Positions 20,721-33,782 of a stretch of DNA of 64,000 nucleotides are shown piece by piece. The stretch comes from Heliocidaris tuberculata (taxonomy: Eukaryota; Echinodermata; Echinoidea; Camarodonta; Echinometridae), in assembly GCA_025618425.1 (NCBI GenBank), contig CM046837.1:22196480-22260479 (forward strand), given 5' to 3'. Each line of letters begins with the position of its first letter. Position 1 is the stretch's first letter. Made by a program: the position numbers and the translations under genes. Under the pieces are notes generated by a model. The model was not told where the DNA came from. It saw only the letters and a list, made by a program, of their open reading frames with translations, and made no database searches.

Positions 20721-22862
20721 ATAACATGCGTGTGCCACAGTGTAATATTCAAGGGGTAGCTTTACCAATGTCTTCAGGTTAATTTAACAATTTTCTAGTA
20801 TAAAATTAGTTCATACAGGGGATTAAGAGAATAACAGGTAGCTGATTAAGGCCGGAAGTGGGTTTTGTACTGCCCATGTCTGGGAAACCAGAACTAAGGC
20901 ATTTGGGACAGACATAAAATTAAGTAAATCCAAAAGATTGTACTATCATTAATTTTTGGCTTTAAATACACCAGCGGTACACGCGACAGCCTCAACTACG
21001 TTACCAGTGTTACCAGACAAGAGGACGAGCATAACAGCCCAGCTCACATCACGTAACCTGTTTTGCATAGAACAGATTCTCTGCTATGTTCCATTCAACT
21101 TCCCCAACTAAGACAAGCATAAATTATCATGACAAAAAAAAAGAAAAAAAAAGAAAGAAATGCAGACAGCTACTACAACAGTGCAGGTCCTTTACTGACC
21201 ATAACTCTCAATTTGTACCACAACAGTGCAAGTCCTTAAAACCTGACGTCCACTAGGGCGCGGACAAGACGCGGAATGCAAAATTAGTAAATCCGCATTC
21301 ATTCAGCAACCTATCCGCATATTCTTGAAAGATTCCATTCACTGTCTTTATCATTCCTAAACACTTCCCGGCGCTTCCGCACTTTCGGAAGAGGGCAAAA
21401 TTTCCGCGTCCAAATTTCGCTCTTCGCACGAGAAGGGGACCCCCCCCCCCCCCCCCCCATCCCTCTGCGTGCCCACCGCTGTTACATACAGTACAGTATT
21501 GCGTCCAAATAATTGAAAAGCAGTCAGGGCGTCGAACTAACTTTCCGCCTGAAAAAAGGTGCTACTAGCCGTTATTTTTCTCTCGGATTTTCTCAAACGT
21601 CTAGGCTTTCGCGCTTCGCGCGGGAGGGGGGAAACTCCCCCCTCTCTGCACCACCCCATCCCCTGGGGAGCACGCTTCGCGTGCTCATCAGCCAAAAATC
21701 ATTCGTCACATAGTGAACTAAGATTTAGAATAAAAAGAGATCAAGTTTAGGGTCAAATTTCTAGACTTTTCGGAACTGACTGCTGAATTTTAGAATACCA
21801 AAAAAATAATACTAAATAAATTACAGACTATGCACCATAGATGTAATCAATGAACGGTCCAAACTCTGGAATGCATTTTTCGCAAAGTGTAAATCAGTTG
21901 TCTTCGGATCTATTCCCGCCTTCCAAATAGGCAACGACGACTTGGGGAAAGTTGTTAATATATATGTATAAAACAGTAATTTGTTTTGAAAGATTATCAA
22001 TGTAACTCCTGGGATACATCATGGTTTATATTTTAAGTCAAGCCCGTTAATATCTGGTATTACCTCACCAATGTTTAGACTGTAGCCTAATACAGGTCTT
22101 AGCACCACTACCGTAATGATATTCCATAAGCTGCATGCAATAGGCCGTTCCATGCAACGGTGTAAAAAAAAAAAAAAAAAAAAAAAAAGTTCTCTCAAAG
22201 AATCACGTTATTTGGCTTTAGATAAAAGTTCGGCTAAGTCGCGTGATTGTCATGTGCTCGTTGAGAAAATTTGGCAATTAAAACAGAGATGAAAAGTTAT
22301 GGTATCTTTGAAACATCCGACTGTCTATTATAAACTTCCCTCTGCGCGAGTGCAGCATCGGCCTAGACTTGTCTATGGGTCTAGACTATTTCATACTTCA
22401 CCTATGCGCGAGCTAATGTGGCAACGTAATGTGGCAACGATGTGACAACAATGGATTCTAAAAAATAGTAAGTAGATACCGGCTTATCAAGCTAAAAAAA
22501 AAAAAAATTGTAGCTGCCTTAAACTGTTAGAATTTGAGCAGTACCATATTACAATCATTCCAAAATTAAGATTATAATGAGAGAATAGGTTGCATTTTAT
22601 TTTATTTTTTAAGTAACAACTCGCTTGGAAAATAAGCATATTTATCATTATTTCATACCATTACTTTTGACTTGCAAATATTTTTTTTTTTAAATTGCCT
22701 GCAAGTACATTGAAAGTTCCTCCAAGGGAAAATGTTGCATGATGGGAAAATAACATGCATGGATGTTCTCTAAATCCTGTTCAAAGATGGCGGTATTTAA
22801 AAGGTTCGGTTTATCAAAAGCAACTTTAATTCCAAGGCCAAATCCAGTTTGCCAAAAACATA
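20721..22862. other. Intergenic repeats, no gene seen
   Basis: Contains a long poly-C run (about 21441-21458), GC-rich short inverted repeats at 21607-21690, a poly-A run near 22165-22188 and non-coding AT-rich sequence. No ORF here has recognisable features. Confidence 0.45.
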
Positions 22863-23537
22863 ATATATGTGACCCTCCACCACAAAACGACCAATAGGTC
22901 GCAATGGGAGTTTTAGAGTAAACACTAAAAAAAGGTGGTTTGGGGTGAAAATATTTATTTTATGTTTTCTATATTTTCTGAAAGTTCATTTATCAATCTA
23001 CCTTCTGAAAAGATTTCAGGGCAAAATACCATGTTGAAATATGTTTTTACTCTCATTCAAAATGACCATGTTTTCCAGGACATTCAAACTTTGTGTGTCA
23101 AATTGCTGGGATTGTACTTCACATCGCTTTTCTGGTATAGCTTAAAAACTATGCACTGCCTGATATTCAAAATCTAATGAAATAAAGAAATATATCTATT
23201 CTAAAGGTATGAAAAGTTTCAATCCAATTCTATCAGTGCTTCACAGTGCATGCTAGGGAGTTTTGACCCAACCTTTTGTGCAACAAACAATAGGACACAG
23301 ATTAGGCACTCTTAAATGGTCACTCTTCTTTAGAGCCCGTTTTCTCTATTGTTTTGATCATTAGCATGTCTGACATGTTGACATTCTTATTGTAATTTAC
23401 AAGGGTTTGTTTAGTCCATACAAGACAAGCTATATATCATTTTAAAGCTTAGAATCTAAGCTTTCAAACTGTGTTGAAATTTAAAAAAACCAAATATCCG
23501 ACTTATTGGTCGTTTTGTGGTGGAGGGTCACATATAT
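22863..23537. mobile_element. Non-autonomous DNA transposon with 39-bp inverted ends
   Basis: The left end 22863-22901 and right end 23499-23537 are reverse complements over 39 bases with one mismatch; the core is GTGACCCTCCACCACAAAAC. The outermost bases are ATATAT, so a TA or ATAT target duplication cannot be separated from the end. The 597-bp interior has no transposase; an open frame at 22935-23177 has no domain. Superfamily unknown; a TA-type target would suggest Tc1/mariner. Confidence 0.85.
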
Positions 23538-23844
23538 TGTTTAGGCCTATGCCGCGCGCGCGACGGTGGAGAATTAGATAGACGGTTGGACGTTTTAGAT
23601 ATGTTCTGTTGTTTTGAACTGCAAAATTTCTCGAACGAGCACACGGCAATCACGCGACTTACGCGACCTTTTATCAAAAGCCTGCTATTTATGTTTTATT
23701 TTGTTTTATTGTCATTAGACGAACAGCAGAAAATACTGAATTGACCAAAGAACGTTCCTTGTCACTCATTATCGACATTGCAGTTAATGGATGTTTCGTT
23801 TCACACTTCCATGCATGCACTTTTATAATAAGCACATATTTTCC

Positions 23845-23851
<7 letters not shown>

Positions 23852-23900
<49 letters not shown>
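23852..23900. repeat. (TA)n microsatellite
   Basis: About 49 bases of alternating TA. Confidence 0.98.
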
Positions 23901-23903
<3 letters not shown>

Positions 23904-24329
23904 TGGAAAATAGAAGGAGCTCGTTAATTGCAATGTTAATCTACAAGTGTGATATTTTGAGATAATTGCACTTGAAAATCAGTGCAATTATCTCAAAAGT
24001 CAATAGATGAATATAAGCATTGTTTAAAATAAATGCCTGTGATTTATATGGATGTTACGACTGCCTTCGCTTTTTTTTTTATAAGAAAATAAGGTAGAAT
24101 CATTCTAGTGCACGAAAACTTACTTACCCCCTCCCCTTCCCCCTTGCATGCCTTGTGTAAAAAAAAAATACGCTCAACACCCCTTTAAAGATTACTTGTT
24201 AGCCGACTCGACGATCCGATCTTCCGTGTCATTATTTTAGGATTACGATTAATATAGATTTAAATAAGAAATATGCGTAGATTTTTTTTTAAACGAAATT
24301 CCGGCATGGGTAATAATATATAATCGTTG

Positions 24330-24700
24330 AACTTGAATGAGATAGCCCTTGTATGTAAAAGCGTAACATATGAAAGGGTGGAGCATGATGTTAAACAATT
24401 AAAAATAACGCTTCGTAGAGATCAAAGTTATAAATAGCAGTTGGAGTAAACAACAATGTTATTATGGTGGTTCGTATCTGTCTTTTTACTCGTCCATCTA
24501 CTAACAACATGAATACTGAAAGGACTATGCTCGGTATGAGACCAGGTACCATATCACCACGTATACTATGACGTATGTGAACAGCTGTCCTCATAACATT
24601 ATTGTAACACCGAAGCTGTTTGTTTTTGACAGGGCGATATAGGTATCAAGAATACCTTACGTGCCACAGACCAGGTGAGAGATTTGACAAGGCTTCAATA
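24330..24700 (+). repeat. Unclassified interspersed repeat, copy 2
   Basis: Core about 24415-24690 with AGCAGTTGGAGTAAAC, GTCCATCTACTAACAACATG, CACCACGTATACTATGACG, GAACAGCTGTCCTCATAAC and the end motif CCACAGACCAGGTGAGAG. Similarity to copy 5 (36.6 kb) continues past that motif. Upstream similarity to copies 4 and 5 reaches back to about 24330. The minus strand carries an open 67-codon frame shared in part with other copies. Confidence 0.82.
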
Positions 24701-25389
24701 CAACCAAACAGCTACAATAAATCTATGCTGCTATTCAGATGATACTATCATTTCCAAGGTTTCCGGGAAAAATTACACTGCTTACCTAGTTTTTTGTTTT
24801 GTTTTGGGGTTTTTTGTTGTTTTTTTTGCAAATGCCAAAAATATGTTTTGGGGGCTATTTTCTCTCTACATATTTTTATTTTTTTATTAGAAATTCTTTG
24901 CCCCATTCTCTCATGAAAATAAGAAGAAAATATAATATTTTTCTCCTATTCTTCGAACAGCAGTATAGCTTTTCATTATTTTCTTGTAGAAATAGGGAAA
25001 CAATGAACATATACCTAATATTTGTTCTACTTGGAATCTCAGAGTATGAAATATTCATATTTCCAGTCTATTTTCTTAATTTCACATTCGCACTCGAGAT
25101 TTTCTTCCTATCCGTTTGAACGTTTATTCTTATAGTATTAATTGTTACAGTCGACATCCATAGACGATCCCAAATGCTAAGATAATTATATCAATAGAAA
25201 ACTAATAACACTGACTGGCGTTCAACCAACAAATCAATTTCAGATCGGAGAAATATGCCTGAAAATCCCACCCAAATCTCGAAGACGTAAATGCTGAAAT
25301 GCCAATTGATAACGGGCCATCTACTAGTGACGTCTCAAGAGGGTGTGTGTGTGTAATTGGGTTTTTACAGACGTGTATAATCAGATATG

Positions 25390-25530
25390 ATTATTTACGT
25401 CTGGGGACCGACCTTTAACGTCACCATCCGAAAGACGTGACTCAGTCTCGAACCTGGGTCCGCTGAATCAGTTCAAAACTTCCACTGTTAGCTGATGACA
25501 GGCGCACGCCACAACGCCCAGGCATGCCAG
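25390..25530 (-). repeat. tRNA-derived SINE
   Basis: On the minus strand an A-box-like TGTGGCGTGCGCCTGTCA (about 25513-25496) is followed by a B box GGTTCGAGACT (25454-25444). The body then reads GTCTTTCGGATGGTGACGTT and continues AAAGGTCGGTCCCCAGACG. A pol III promoter pair followed by a non-tRNA body of this type is the plan of tRNA-derived SINEs. A GT-repeat near 25340 may be part of its tail. Confidence 0.65.
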
Positions 25531-25539
25531 GCTTAATAT

Positions 25540-27640
25540 TTAAAGTAAATGACAGTGGTATGTCCACGTATATACAATCATGTCAAAGCTTCGAAATTTT
25601 CTTGATAACGAGCTTGTGGGATAGATTTTCTATTTTTATTTGAATAAAGAATAAATAAGCAGTGTTTTCAGTTTGGGATTTCTTTTTGTATCCTGACTGT
25701 CTCCTTTTGGTAAAGTTTTAAGACGTGTTTTTTGCTTGGAAAACAAGGTGAAATCAGAATGCACGTATGAATAGGCAGGTGTACATTATCTTGTCATCAG
25801 GTATACACTTTTAATGCTTTGAAAGTAAGTGGCCCCAAACTATGACTGCATGTACTCATAATGGATGTGTGTGACTGCCCCCCCCCCAAAAAAAAAAAAA
25901 CAAACAAACAAACAAACAAAACAAAAACAAAATTCGGTACCATGGTTTAAAACAAATATCAAACTTGAACGAGATCTTCCTCTAGCTGAATTCTGCCCAC
26001 CAATGATTGTTGATGCGCTCATATCATACGATTGAACGAGATTAATTTACGAGTGATGTGGCTCTTGCTCCACATTCTTATAAAGTTTTTGGAATCGGCA
26101 GGCGATACCAGGCCGCTGCGCTCGGCGGCTGGCGGGGTATGCTTGCGATAAGTGTGTATATTGTATATCGGCCAGTGAGGGACGTTCATATCAGGGAGCA
26201 CATTTAAATTTTAAAAATCTGTATCTAAAATAGTTTAAGAAAGAAACCTCACATTCGGAACACATAATTTTTTCATGACTATACTTGGGAAATGAGATGA
26301 ACATATTTGTTAAGCCCCCTTTATTTTTTTCCGGCAATTTTAATGTTGGGGATTATAAAATAAAAAAAGAAAAACTGTTCAGCTTACTTCCTATTCTCTC
26401 ACTTAAGATATACCCATGTTAAATTTCTTCACAAAACACCAGTCTACTGCTGAGTGACACATACGCGACAATGGCATCTATCACTATCAACGCCTTTATA
26501 CCATACCAAAGATCGGCGCCGTTTTCAGGAGACAGTGCCTTTTTATTATCAGCAAAAATAGTTTTGTGAGAAAGCGCTGATAGAATTTTCCATAAATTCA
26601 GCGCCCATGGCTAGGATAGTTTAGCGCTGACGTCATGTGTCCTGGGAAAGGCGTAGTGTTTTGTATCTATATAATCAAAATGCCATCTATCAATATATAG
26701 GCGCCAAGTGCTTACCAAAAGGTCGTCTTAAATAGCATCCAACCTACATGTTAGCGCCTACGCCTTTCATATTCTTTTCCTACCCCATCCCCATCGTTGA
26801 CGTCTTTCGGCGCAATGAAAAAGAAAAGAAAAGAAAAATGAAGAAAAACACAAAGTGGTACGCGCTAGTGCTTCGAATTTTTTCGCGGGAAGAAACGGAT
26901 GTCAAAGGCCCGAGTAGAAAAACCAAGACATTAAAATCAAGAAGTATCTGAATGACCAGCCATTACGCCAAAAATCTTCCAAACCGTTCCGTAAGTCAAC
27001 ATAGACTTTTATAGTTCCTCATTTTTACCCAAAATCGTTCCTTATCATGCCAATGTCGGCAAGATAATTATGCACAATACACGGGGGAGGGGGGGGGGGG
27101 GCTGCATCCCTCCTCCATTATTTTTTTTAAAGGTCCGAGTTGCCCAAATATCCACTCATTCGGGCAGAGATTTTTCAAGATTTGATGACGAAGTAACATT
27201 TTCTCCTTAACAAAGTATCTTTTTTCCCCCTCTCACTCTCGTCACTATCTCTCAAATTTTAAAAGTTGGAAGTTAAAATGCGGACAACATGTGTCAGCTC
27301 CTCTTAGAAAATGTTGCTTTATGCCAAGAATGGCATTACTTAATATAAAACAAAACGCGTATGTCTAAATTTCCCTTTGAAAACAGCTAACAGCTCTTCA
27401 AATAATATCGGCAAATCAGACTGTGCTCTTTGGGACTTTGCTGGATAATCTTTCGAGCCACAGATTCAGCTTTTTAATTCATAGCTCAATATATTTGAAT
27501 GACGAAATGCAGCGGAATATAATCATTATGTTATCAAGACAACCAGTGAAAGTGTAGGTTTTCCAGTCTGGAACTCAAGATAATTGAAACAAAAGTAGTA
27601 CATTATAATGATGCAAATATCATGATTGCAGAAAAAAAAT
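25540..27640. other. Intergenic, no gene seen
   Basis: AT-rich sequence with a C8A13 composite run near 25879-25901, a poly-G run near 27093 and a stretch around 26630-26705 that resembles 60295-60400, so probably part of a dispersed repeat. Confidence 0.4.
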
Positions 27641-27654
27641 TTATAAAAATACAG

Positions 27655-27895
27655 GATTCAAAATTAAAGATGGCAGTTGGAGTAAACTGTATAATACTTG
27701 GGATGTGTTGTTGTCGTCCATCTGTCATCAACTTGGATACGGACTGGGAGGAGTACAGGTACACTGGTATCATATACAATTGTACGTATGTGTACAAGTG
27801 TCTACAACACATCTGGTATTAAAGCTGTTCGTTTTTCACATGGCGAGGCAATATCAATTTTACATCAAACGTTACAAACCAGGTGAGATTTACCT
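27655..27895 (+). repeat. Unclassified interspersed repeat, copy 3
   Basis: Shares TGGCAGTTGGAGTAAACTGT, CCATCTGTCATCAACTTGGA, GGTACACTGGTATCATATAC, AGCTGTTCGTTTTTCACATG and the end motif ACAAACCAGGTGAGAT with the other copies. Confidence 0.82.
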
Positions 27896-27939
27896 GATGT
27901 CAATGTTCCTTTTGAAATGGGCAATTATTTTTCCATTTC

Positions 27940-28480
27940 TTTTTCGTTTTCCTTTCCCCTATTTATATATTTATTTTTTGTTGTTTATTTTATTATTATT
28001 ATTATAGTTTTTTTTTTATTATTATTTTTTTTGTATATTTTTTTTTTTTTTTGGGGGGGGGGTGGGGGTTGCATGAATCAATACAACATGGAAAACGCTT
28101 ACTGTGCATACAGGACAGGCTAGTTAAATTATGTTAAAAGGTCCGAATTGATATTTATAAAAAATATTTTGACTAGGTCTGGTTTCTGGCATAAGTATGA
28201 TTTGGCTTCAACACAGCAAGAATTCTATAAAAATGTGTTTCGTGTTCCCCCGCCCCCCCCCCTTTTTTTGTTTTGTTGTTTTTGTTTGGGGGTGTTGTTT
28301 TCTTTGTTTTGTTTTGTTTTTTTTTTTTTTTTTGGGGGGGGAGTGTTTTTTGTTTTTTGTTTTTTTGTTTTTTGTTTTTTGTTTTTTTTTTTTTTTTTTG
28401 GGGGGGGGGTTGGTTTGTTTTTGTTTTTTGGTTTATTTGTTGTTGTTGTTGTTTTTTTTTTGGGGGGGGGGATTGGGGGG
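27940..28480. repeat. Low-complexity T-rich and T(n)G(n) tracts
   Basis: At least four blocks of pure T immediately followed by pure G (near 28050, 28330, 28400 and 28455). Apparent proteins in any frame are low-complexity artefacts. Confidence 0.9.
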
Positions 28481-28599
28481 AATTATATTGACAATTTACA
28501 ACCATTTACAGTCGTTCTCGATATTCCATGATGCCACACGCGCGCGTCAAACTTTCAAATTCGCGCGCGCGCCAATGGGCATTCTAATGTAAAAAAGTT

Positions 28600-29230
28600 G
28601 TAAAAAACATCTAGAATCCGCCATAGCTCGTCAGAATGAATCGATAGCCCCAAGTTTTATTACATATTATGAAATCCTGTGAGTTGTAGATTTGCATTCA
28701 TGCCTAATTTTGGCCGATCGCATTTTGTGAGGTCATCATATTTGCATAATTATGAACTCAAAAAAAAAAAACGATTTTGAAAAAAATTACGTCATAATTT
28801 TTGTATTCATTTGACAATATTTCAGTAATAGGTGGTCAATTTTATTCCAAATTTTGATATGTTGTAGCTGAGACAATTCTCTACAAGATCATTTGCCACC
28901 ATTTTTAATTTTGACAAAGGAATCATGGCTTATTTCTTTTCGATTAAAGGAGGCATGTCAAATTTTCACATTATTTTTGCGTGTATTCTCTATGGGACAT
29001 GACTTTTTGTCAAATCTTGATTCTATATTCCAGTCTTCTTTGAGCATTGTCTCTGTTATTTCTGCTCGATTTTCTTCCAAATTTTATTATGTTGTAGCTG
29101 AGACTATAAGCTTTTGCCAATTTGCCCTCCAATTTTTGATCACATGTCGAGATCATGGCCATTTTTTAACTACAAAATGTCATTTGAGAATCCTGTTTTT
29201 CGTTTACGTGTTATCTCTCCTGGAAATATT
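28600..29230. other. AT-rich intergenic sequence with an internal duplication
   Basis: The phrase TTCCAAATTTT...TATGTTGTAGCTGAGAC occurs at about 28850 and again about 225 bases later near 29075, so an old internal duplication. A 164-codon open frame across 28893-29387 runs through this duplication and the tRNA-like sequence, so I do not regard it as a gene. Confidence 0.45.
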
Positions 29231-29231
29231 T

Positions 29232-29296
29232 TGGTCTATTGGTAAAGCACTTGCGTCCCATTCCGGTGACCCAGGTTCGATCCACTGTGTGTCCAT
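29232..29296 (+). repeat. tRNA-like sequence (SINE head or tRNA pseudogene)
   Basis: A box TGGTCTATTGG at 29232-29242 and B box GGTTCGATCC at 29274-29283, at normal internal-promoter spacing. The acceptor stem arms do not pair convincingly, so this is not a good functional tRNA. Confidence 0.55.
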
Positions 29297-30822
29297 TTAT
29301 TTCTTCTTATTTTGTTTAATTTTTTTTCTTGCCTTTCCTTTTACCATCTCTTTCGACTATTATAACATATACAGCCACAAACAATGATATAAACTGCCTT
29401 ATTTTATGTGTAATGTCTATTGGAAAGTAGTGTGCAGTAGTTTGTGTACAATCTGATCCTCTGTCGTGTATTAAAGCTATGGGGTTAATCTCCCACGTGT
29501 CCTGCAATATCAAATCGTCCAATTTGTTACCACGATTTCTCAGAATCGGTTTAGTTATTTTTTTTCAAATTTTCGTCAGTCATCAGTCCTAATAAGGTCA
29601 AGTTTTCGCATCTTTTTCAAGATCATCAGGTTATCGTGACGTCATCCAGGCGCCATTTCGTGAAAATCAACTTATCGTCATATGTTCATAACGAAATGTC
29701 ATTTTTCTTTCATATTTGGCATGGTTAAGGTCAATGTCATTCCAGTCAAGGTCATTTCGTTAAACGCGCACGTTCGCATACGTCCGCGCGTCCGTGCGCG
29801 CACTATTAAAAAAAAATCGCCTCTGTGGTTAATGTCATTATTATTGTTGTCATTATGATAATCATTATCAATATATCATTGTCATCACTTCACAACATTA
29901 TCATGGTCATTATCTTGTACAAATATTATCACATCTCACAAAGCAATTTACCACAGGAACATAGAGGCCACCTAATTGTACTCGATACAAATATATTACA
30001 GGAGAGTGGATGTTTTTTGTCGAACTTCAGTCGAATACTTACATAAAGACGAATTTTATATCAGATCATTTACAATGACAAATGTTCAGAAAGATCGTAT
30101 TGATATAAACCTTTGAAATCGGAATATAAAAGAACTACAAAAACTTGATTGTTAAAGGAATTCTTTCAAGTTAGACCTGTAAGCTCTTTTACTCATATTG
30201 TGTGAAAACTGCATACGTTATGAACTCACAAAGGCCTAGAGATATTGCAGTTACATGTAAAATAATATCACGGTTAAGGCCTACCACCATAGGCGCTGGA
30301 ACCGAGGGGGCAGCTCCCCCCCCCCCCCCCCAAAAAAAAAAAAAAAAAAAAAAAAAAAATAAGTAAATAAATAAATAAATAAAAATAAAAAATCAAGTGG
30401 GGGCAAAATCGATTCCCCTCCCCCACTGCCCCTATCGCAAGAAAGAAAAAAAGAAGAAAATTACATTTTAAATAAGTTTGTATTACAACCATGTATGATA
30501 AGTTTATTAGTGATCTGAAATGCAAACTTTCAGCATTTCATCATAAACCCTGGCTATTGCAGGCGCCAGGAGAAAGAGGACAGAAATTTGCTTTCATCCA
30601 TTTTGTTATGGGTTGTCTCTTTTCTTTTTCTTTTTTGTGTGTATGTTGTTGGGGTTTTTTTTGTTGTTGTTTTGTAGGGGGCAAAGTAGTTTTGCTCGCC
30701 CTGGACAATAAATTTATTGCAGTCAGTTTTTCTTGTGCTCTAAAAGGTGAGGTTTCACCATTCCAACACCTAAATTCTCTCACATGGTCGCTACGCTCTC
30801 TCACATAACGTGCATATTATAT

Positions 30823-30990
30823 ACTATTAATACATGGTTGGGAGTGCGTTAGTGCGATCTGGCAGCACAAAGGTTTTTATCGTGGTGTACTAACGCACGA
30901 GGCGTAGCCGAGTGTGTTAGACACCACGATAAAAACCCGCGTTTTGCCGGATCGCACTAACGCACGAACTCACAACCATGTATTAATAGT
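30823..30990. repeat. Long foldback hairpin
   Basis: Arm 30823-30888 is the near-perfect reverse complement of 30921-30990; the key block is GTGCGTTAGTGCGATC against GATCGCACTAACGCAC. The 32-base spacer itself begins CTAACGCAC and ends GTGTGTTAG, extending the hairpin. A second, outer inverted pair (TATAAAACGGGT at 30993-31004 and ACCCGTTTTATA at 31144-31155) encloses the 3' flank. No coding content. Confidence 0.9.
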
Positions 30991-31859
30991 TTTATAAAAC
31001 GGGTCTGCAATCTTAGTGTTTTCTTACAATCTAAGTGTTTGATCCGGATTAGCCGTGCGTTAGTCCCCTCGCCGTGCGTTAGTACTTTTTTTTTGCACGG
31101 TCACGTGATGTTATTTGACCAATCAGGATGGCTACATTCTTGAACCCGTTTTATAATGTAAGATTGTAAACATACTGTCTACCAGTGGGGCCAATGGCCA
31201 GGGGATGAATTATCAATCAAGGGGGGGGGGGTCGTTTTGGTGACCCTCACAAGACGGTAATTTTGCAATATAAGGAATAGTTTTTTTCTCTCTTTTTTTT
31301 TTTTTTTTTTTTTTTTTTGCTGCGAAATGCAAAGTTACAACACGAAATAACATAAATTTTCTTGCTCACAATAATTTATTTTGTCCCTTAGAGGCTGGGG
31401 ACCCCTCGCAAGACAACAAACAATGATTTTAATGTAAACGATGTATTATAAGCTTTCTTTTGCTCTGCAATACAAGGCCTCAACATTCCAGAAATAATTT
31501 TCCCTCAACCGCTCCGCTTCCTCGCAATATTTCTTGGACTTTACAAACTGTGATATTACAAGGCCCCGAAGAGCAGGAGAAGCGCCAGTGCTTCTCTCTT
31601 AAAGTTGGGGCAAAGTCGTTTTTGTATGGTTCTCCTCACTAGACAAAAAGTTTTAAAAGATGTCAATCTTTTTGCAGTTTAAAAATGTCATTATATTCAT
31701 CAAAATTTGTGCAACGTCATGATATTAGAATTCGCAACACACAGTGTTTAATTACTATTTCGTTCATAATGAGCTATCAGAATTTAAAAAAAAAAGGATA
31801 ATAGTATTCTTCTTTTTTTTTTTTTTTTGTCAGCTGGCAACTCTATCTAAAGAAGTAAG

Positions 31860-32700
31860 ATTACATGAAAAGGGGCACTGAAATGATAAAAATGAAGATA
31901 AATCGGTTATGGAACGGGTAGAAGCTGACACCACTAAATCGAACTCGAAGAGATGAGGAAGCACCAACTTTGAATGAAATCATACTATGTAATTGAATGT
32001 GATCAAGATGAATGCTTGAATAACCTACCTTTTCTTCATGTCGTCGGTCTGAAATCTGCCCCAGCAGGGGTATTTGGCCGGTGGTCTTCGCTGCCGCCAT
32101 TGCTCACATCGATGGCGCTGGCCTAAAGGGCCTGCTTAAAGTGGCTGGCAGGCATGCAGCAGTGGGCCTGTTTGAGTTTTCAGGTTTATTCTACCAAGGC
32201 AGTTTGTTACCTCACTCCATGACTGTTCTGCTGATCTTCCGTGTCCCCTAGGAAAATTGTAAATACAAATATTACTTTCCTTTTTGTATTCGTCTGTCTA
32301 CAAACAAATTTAAATGTTACGATTAAATAAGATTTTAAAAGGTACAAATTGCTGGCGTTACGAAATTGCTTGTGTAAGAATATACCGTTCAAACTCAAAA
32401 ATGCTAGCCCTAGGTATGTATGGGAAAGGGTGGAGTATGATATCAGGCAGCGAAAGATTAAGGCTTCGTAGAGCTCCAAGTTAAAGATTTCAGTTGGAGT
32501 AAACTATAACATTATTATTCGAATTCGTTTCTGTCGTCCACTTGCCAACAACTTGGCTATACTTGGCGGGATTACAGGTTCACTGGTACAACATACATAA
32601 TGACAAATGTGAATAGATATCCTTATAAGATCTTGTATCGAAAAAGCTGATACATTTATCAAGTATACATCAAGTGCCATAGACCAGGTGAGAGGTCTAC
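31860..32700 (+). repeat. Unclassified interspersed repeat, copy 4 (long form)
   Basis: The 3' core at about 32460-32695 matches the family (CAGTTGGAGTAAACTATAAC, CATAGACCAGGTGAGAGGTC). Upstream similarity to 36050-36560 and to 63500-64000 includes AATGCTTGxATxACCTAC, GGGCCTGTTTGAG, a pair of blocks CATGACTGTTCTGCT and a segment before GGCTTCGTAGAGCT. Full family length is therefore at least about 800 bp. Confidence 0.78.
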
Positions 32701-33782
32701 ACGCACAAAATAATAATGATGATTCTGATGATAATAATAATAAAATAACAATAATAATATTAATAAAAAACATTAATGATAATAAAAACAAAAACAAAAA
32801 CAATACTGAAAACAACAACTATTTTCTTCTTTTGTTTAATGCCGTTAGACAAGCAGTTTTCAAGCTCTTGTTTATTTTCAAGGAGGATGTGAATGTTGGT
32901 TTGCATACAAAAAAAAAAAAAAAAAACACATACAAGTGTGCAAATCAGATCAGTAGTTTCAAAGTTGTTATTCATGTTGACTATGAAAAGCTGTTTTACA
33001 CCTTGACCCGTACTGATAATATCTATTTGCTCTTTTTCTCTCAAAAGTAGTTTGGACAAAATCTAAACCTTCAGGGGCTGTATTCAATAAAAACTTTTGA
33101 GATAATTTTTTTAAAGTTTAAGACAATTTTATAAGAATTTGTCTAGTTTAACTCATAGCCCGCTATTGTCGACGACTGTCACTTCCGGGTTCTCGCTTCT
33201 GTCTACGATCGTCGACAGAAATCACGTACAAAAGATATAGCCTTTGAAATAATCCAGCAGCCATAATGTACAGGGCAAAGAGTTAACAATTTACCTACGG
33301 GAACCGGATGGTTCCTGTGTTAAGCCTATGGAAATGAGATAATTCAGTCGTCAACGGGTTAAGAAATATGCCCTAGCTGTATTCTAAAAACATTAAGCAC
33401 TTTTCTTACCTAAGACGACAGATTAAACAAATTTCTTACATTTCATGACGTCATTCTATCAAGTCAGCTCAGAGATGCAACACATTTGGGCATGATCATT
33501 TCTCAACATGGCGAATGTTGTGATTTCTGCCTTTCTGTGTGACCATGGCTTTGGTGACGAAATCATCAGATATTTGAAGGTAATCCATGCACTGCAGGGT
33601 CCAACAAGAGACAAGAATATTGCTGACTGAGTGAGCCACACTAGGTTTTTTTAACGAACAATTTAATATGTCAAACATGTTAATGTTGTTAACATTTAAA
33701 AAAAATACAGACTGACTGCCCTTGGAATTCATTGTCACTGTCATTTCTTTGTTATGAACAAAACTACAGGCACCACTTTTGA

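Noticed and set aside
28148..28592. Phe/Gly/Cys-rich and Lys/Gln-rich frames around the T(n)G(n) runs
   Set aside because: Low-complexity artefacts in all frames.
29221..29300. Functional tRNA gene
   Set aside because: A and B boxes are good, but the acceptor arms do not pair and the anticodon stem is poor.
28893..29387. 164-codon open frame as a gene
   Set aside because: It crosses an internal DNA duplication and a tRNA-like sequence and has AT-driven hydrophobic composition.
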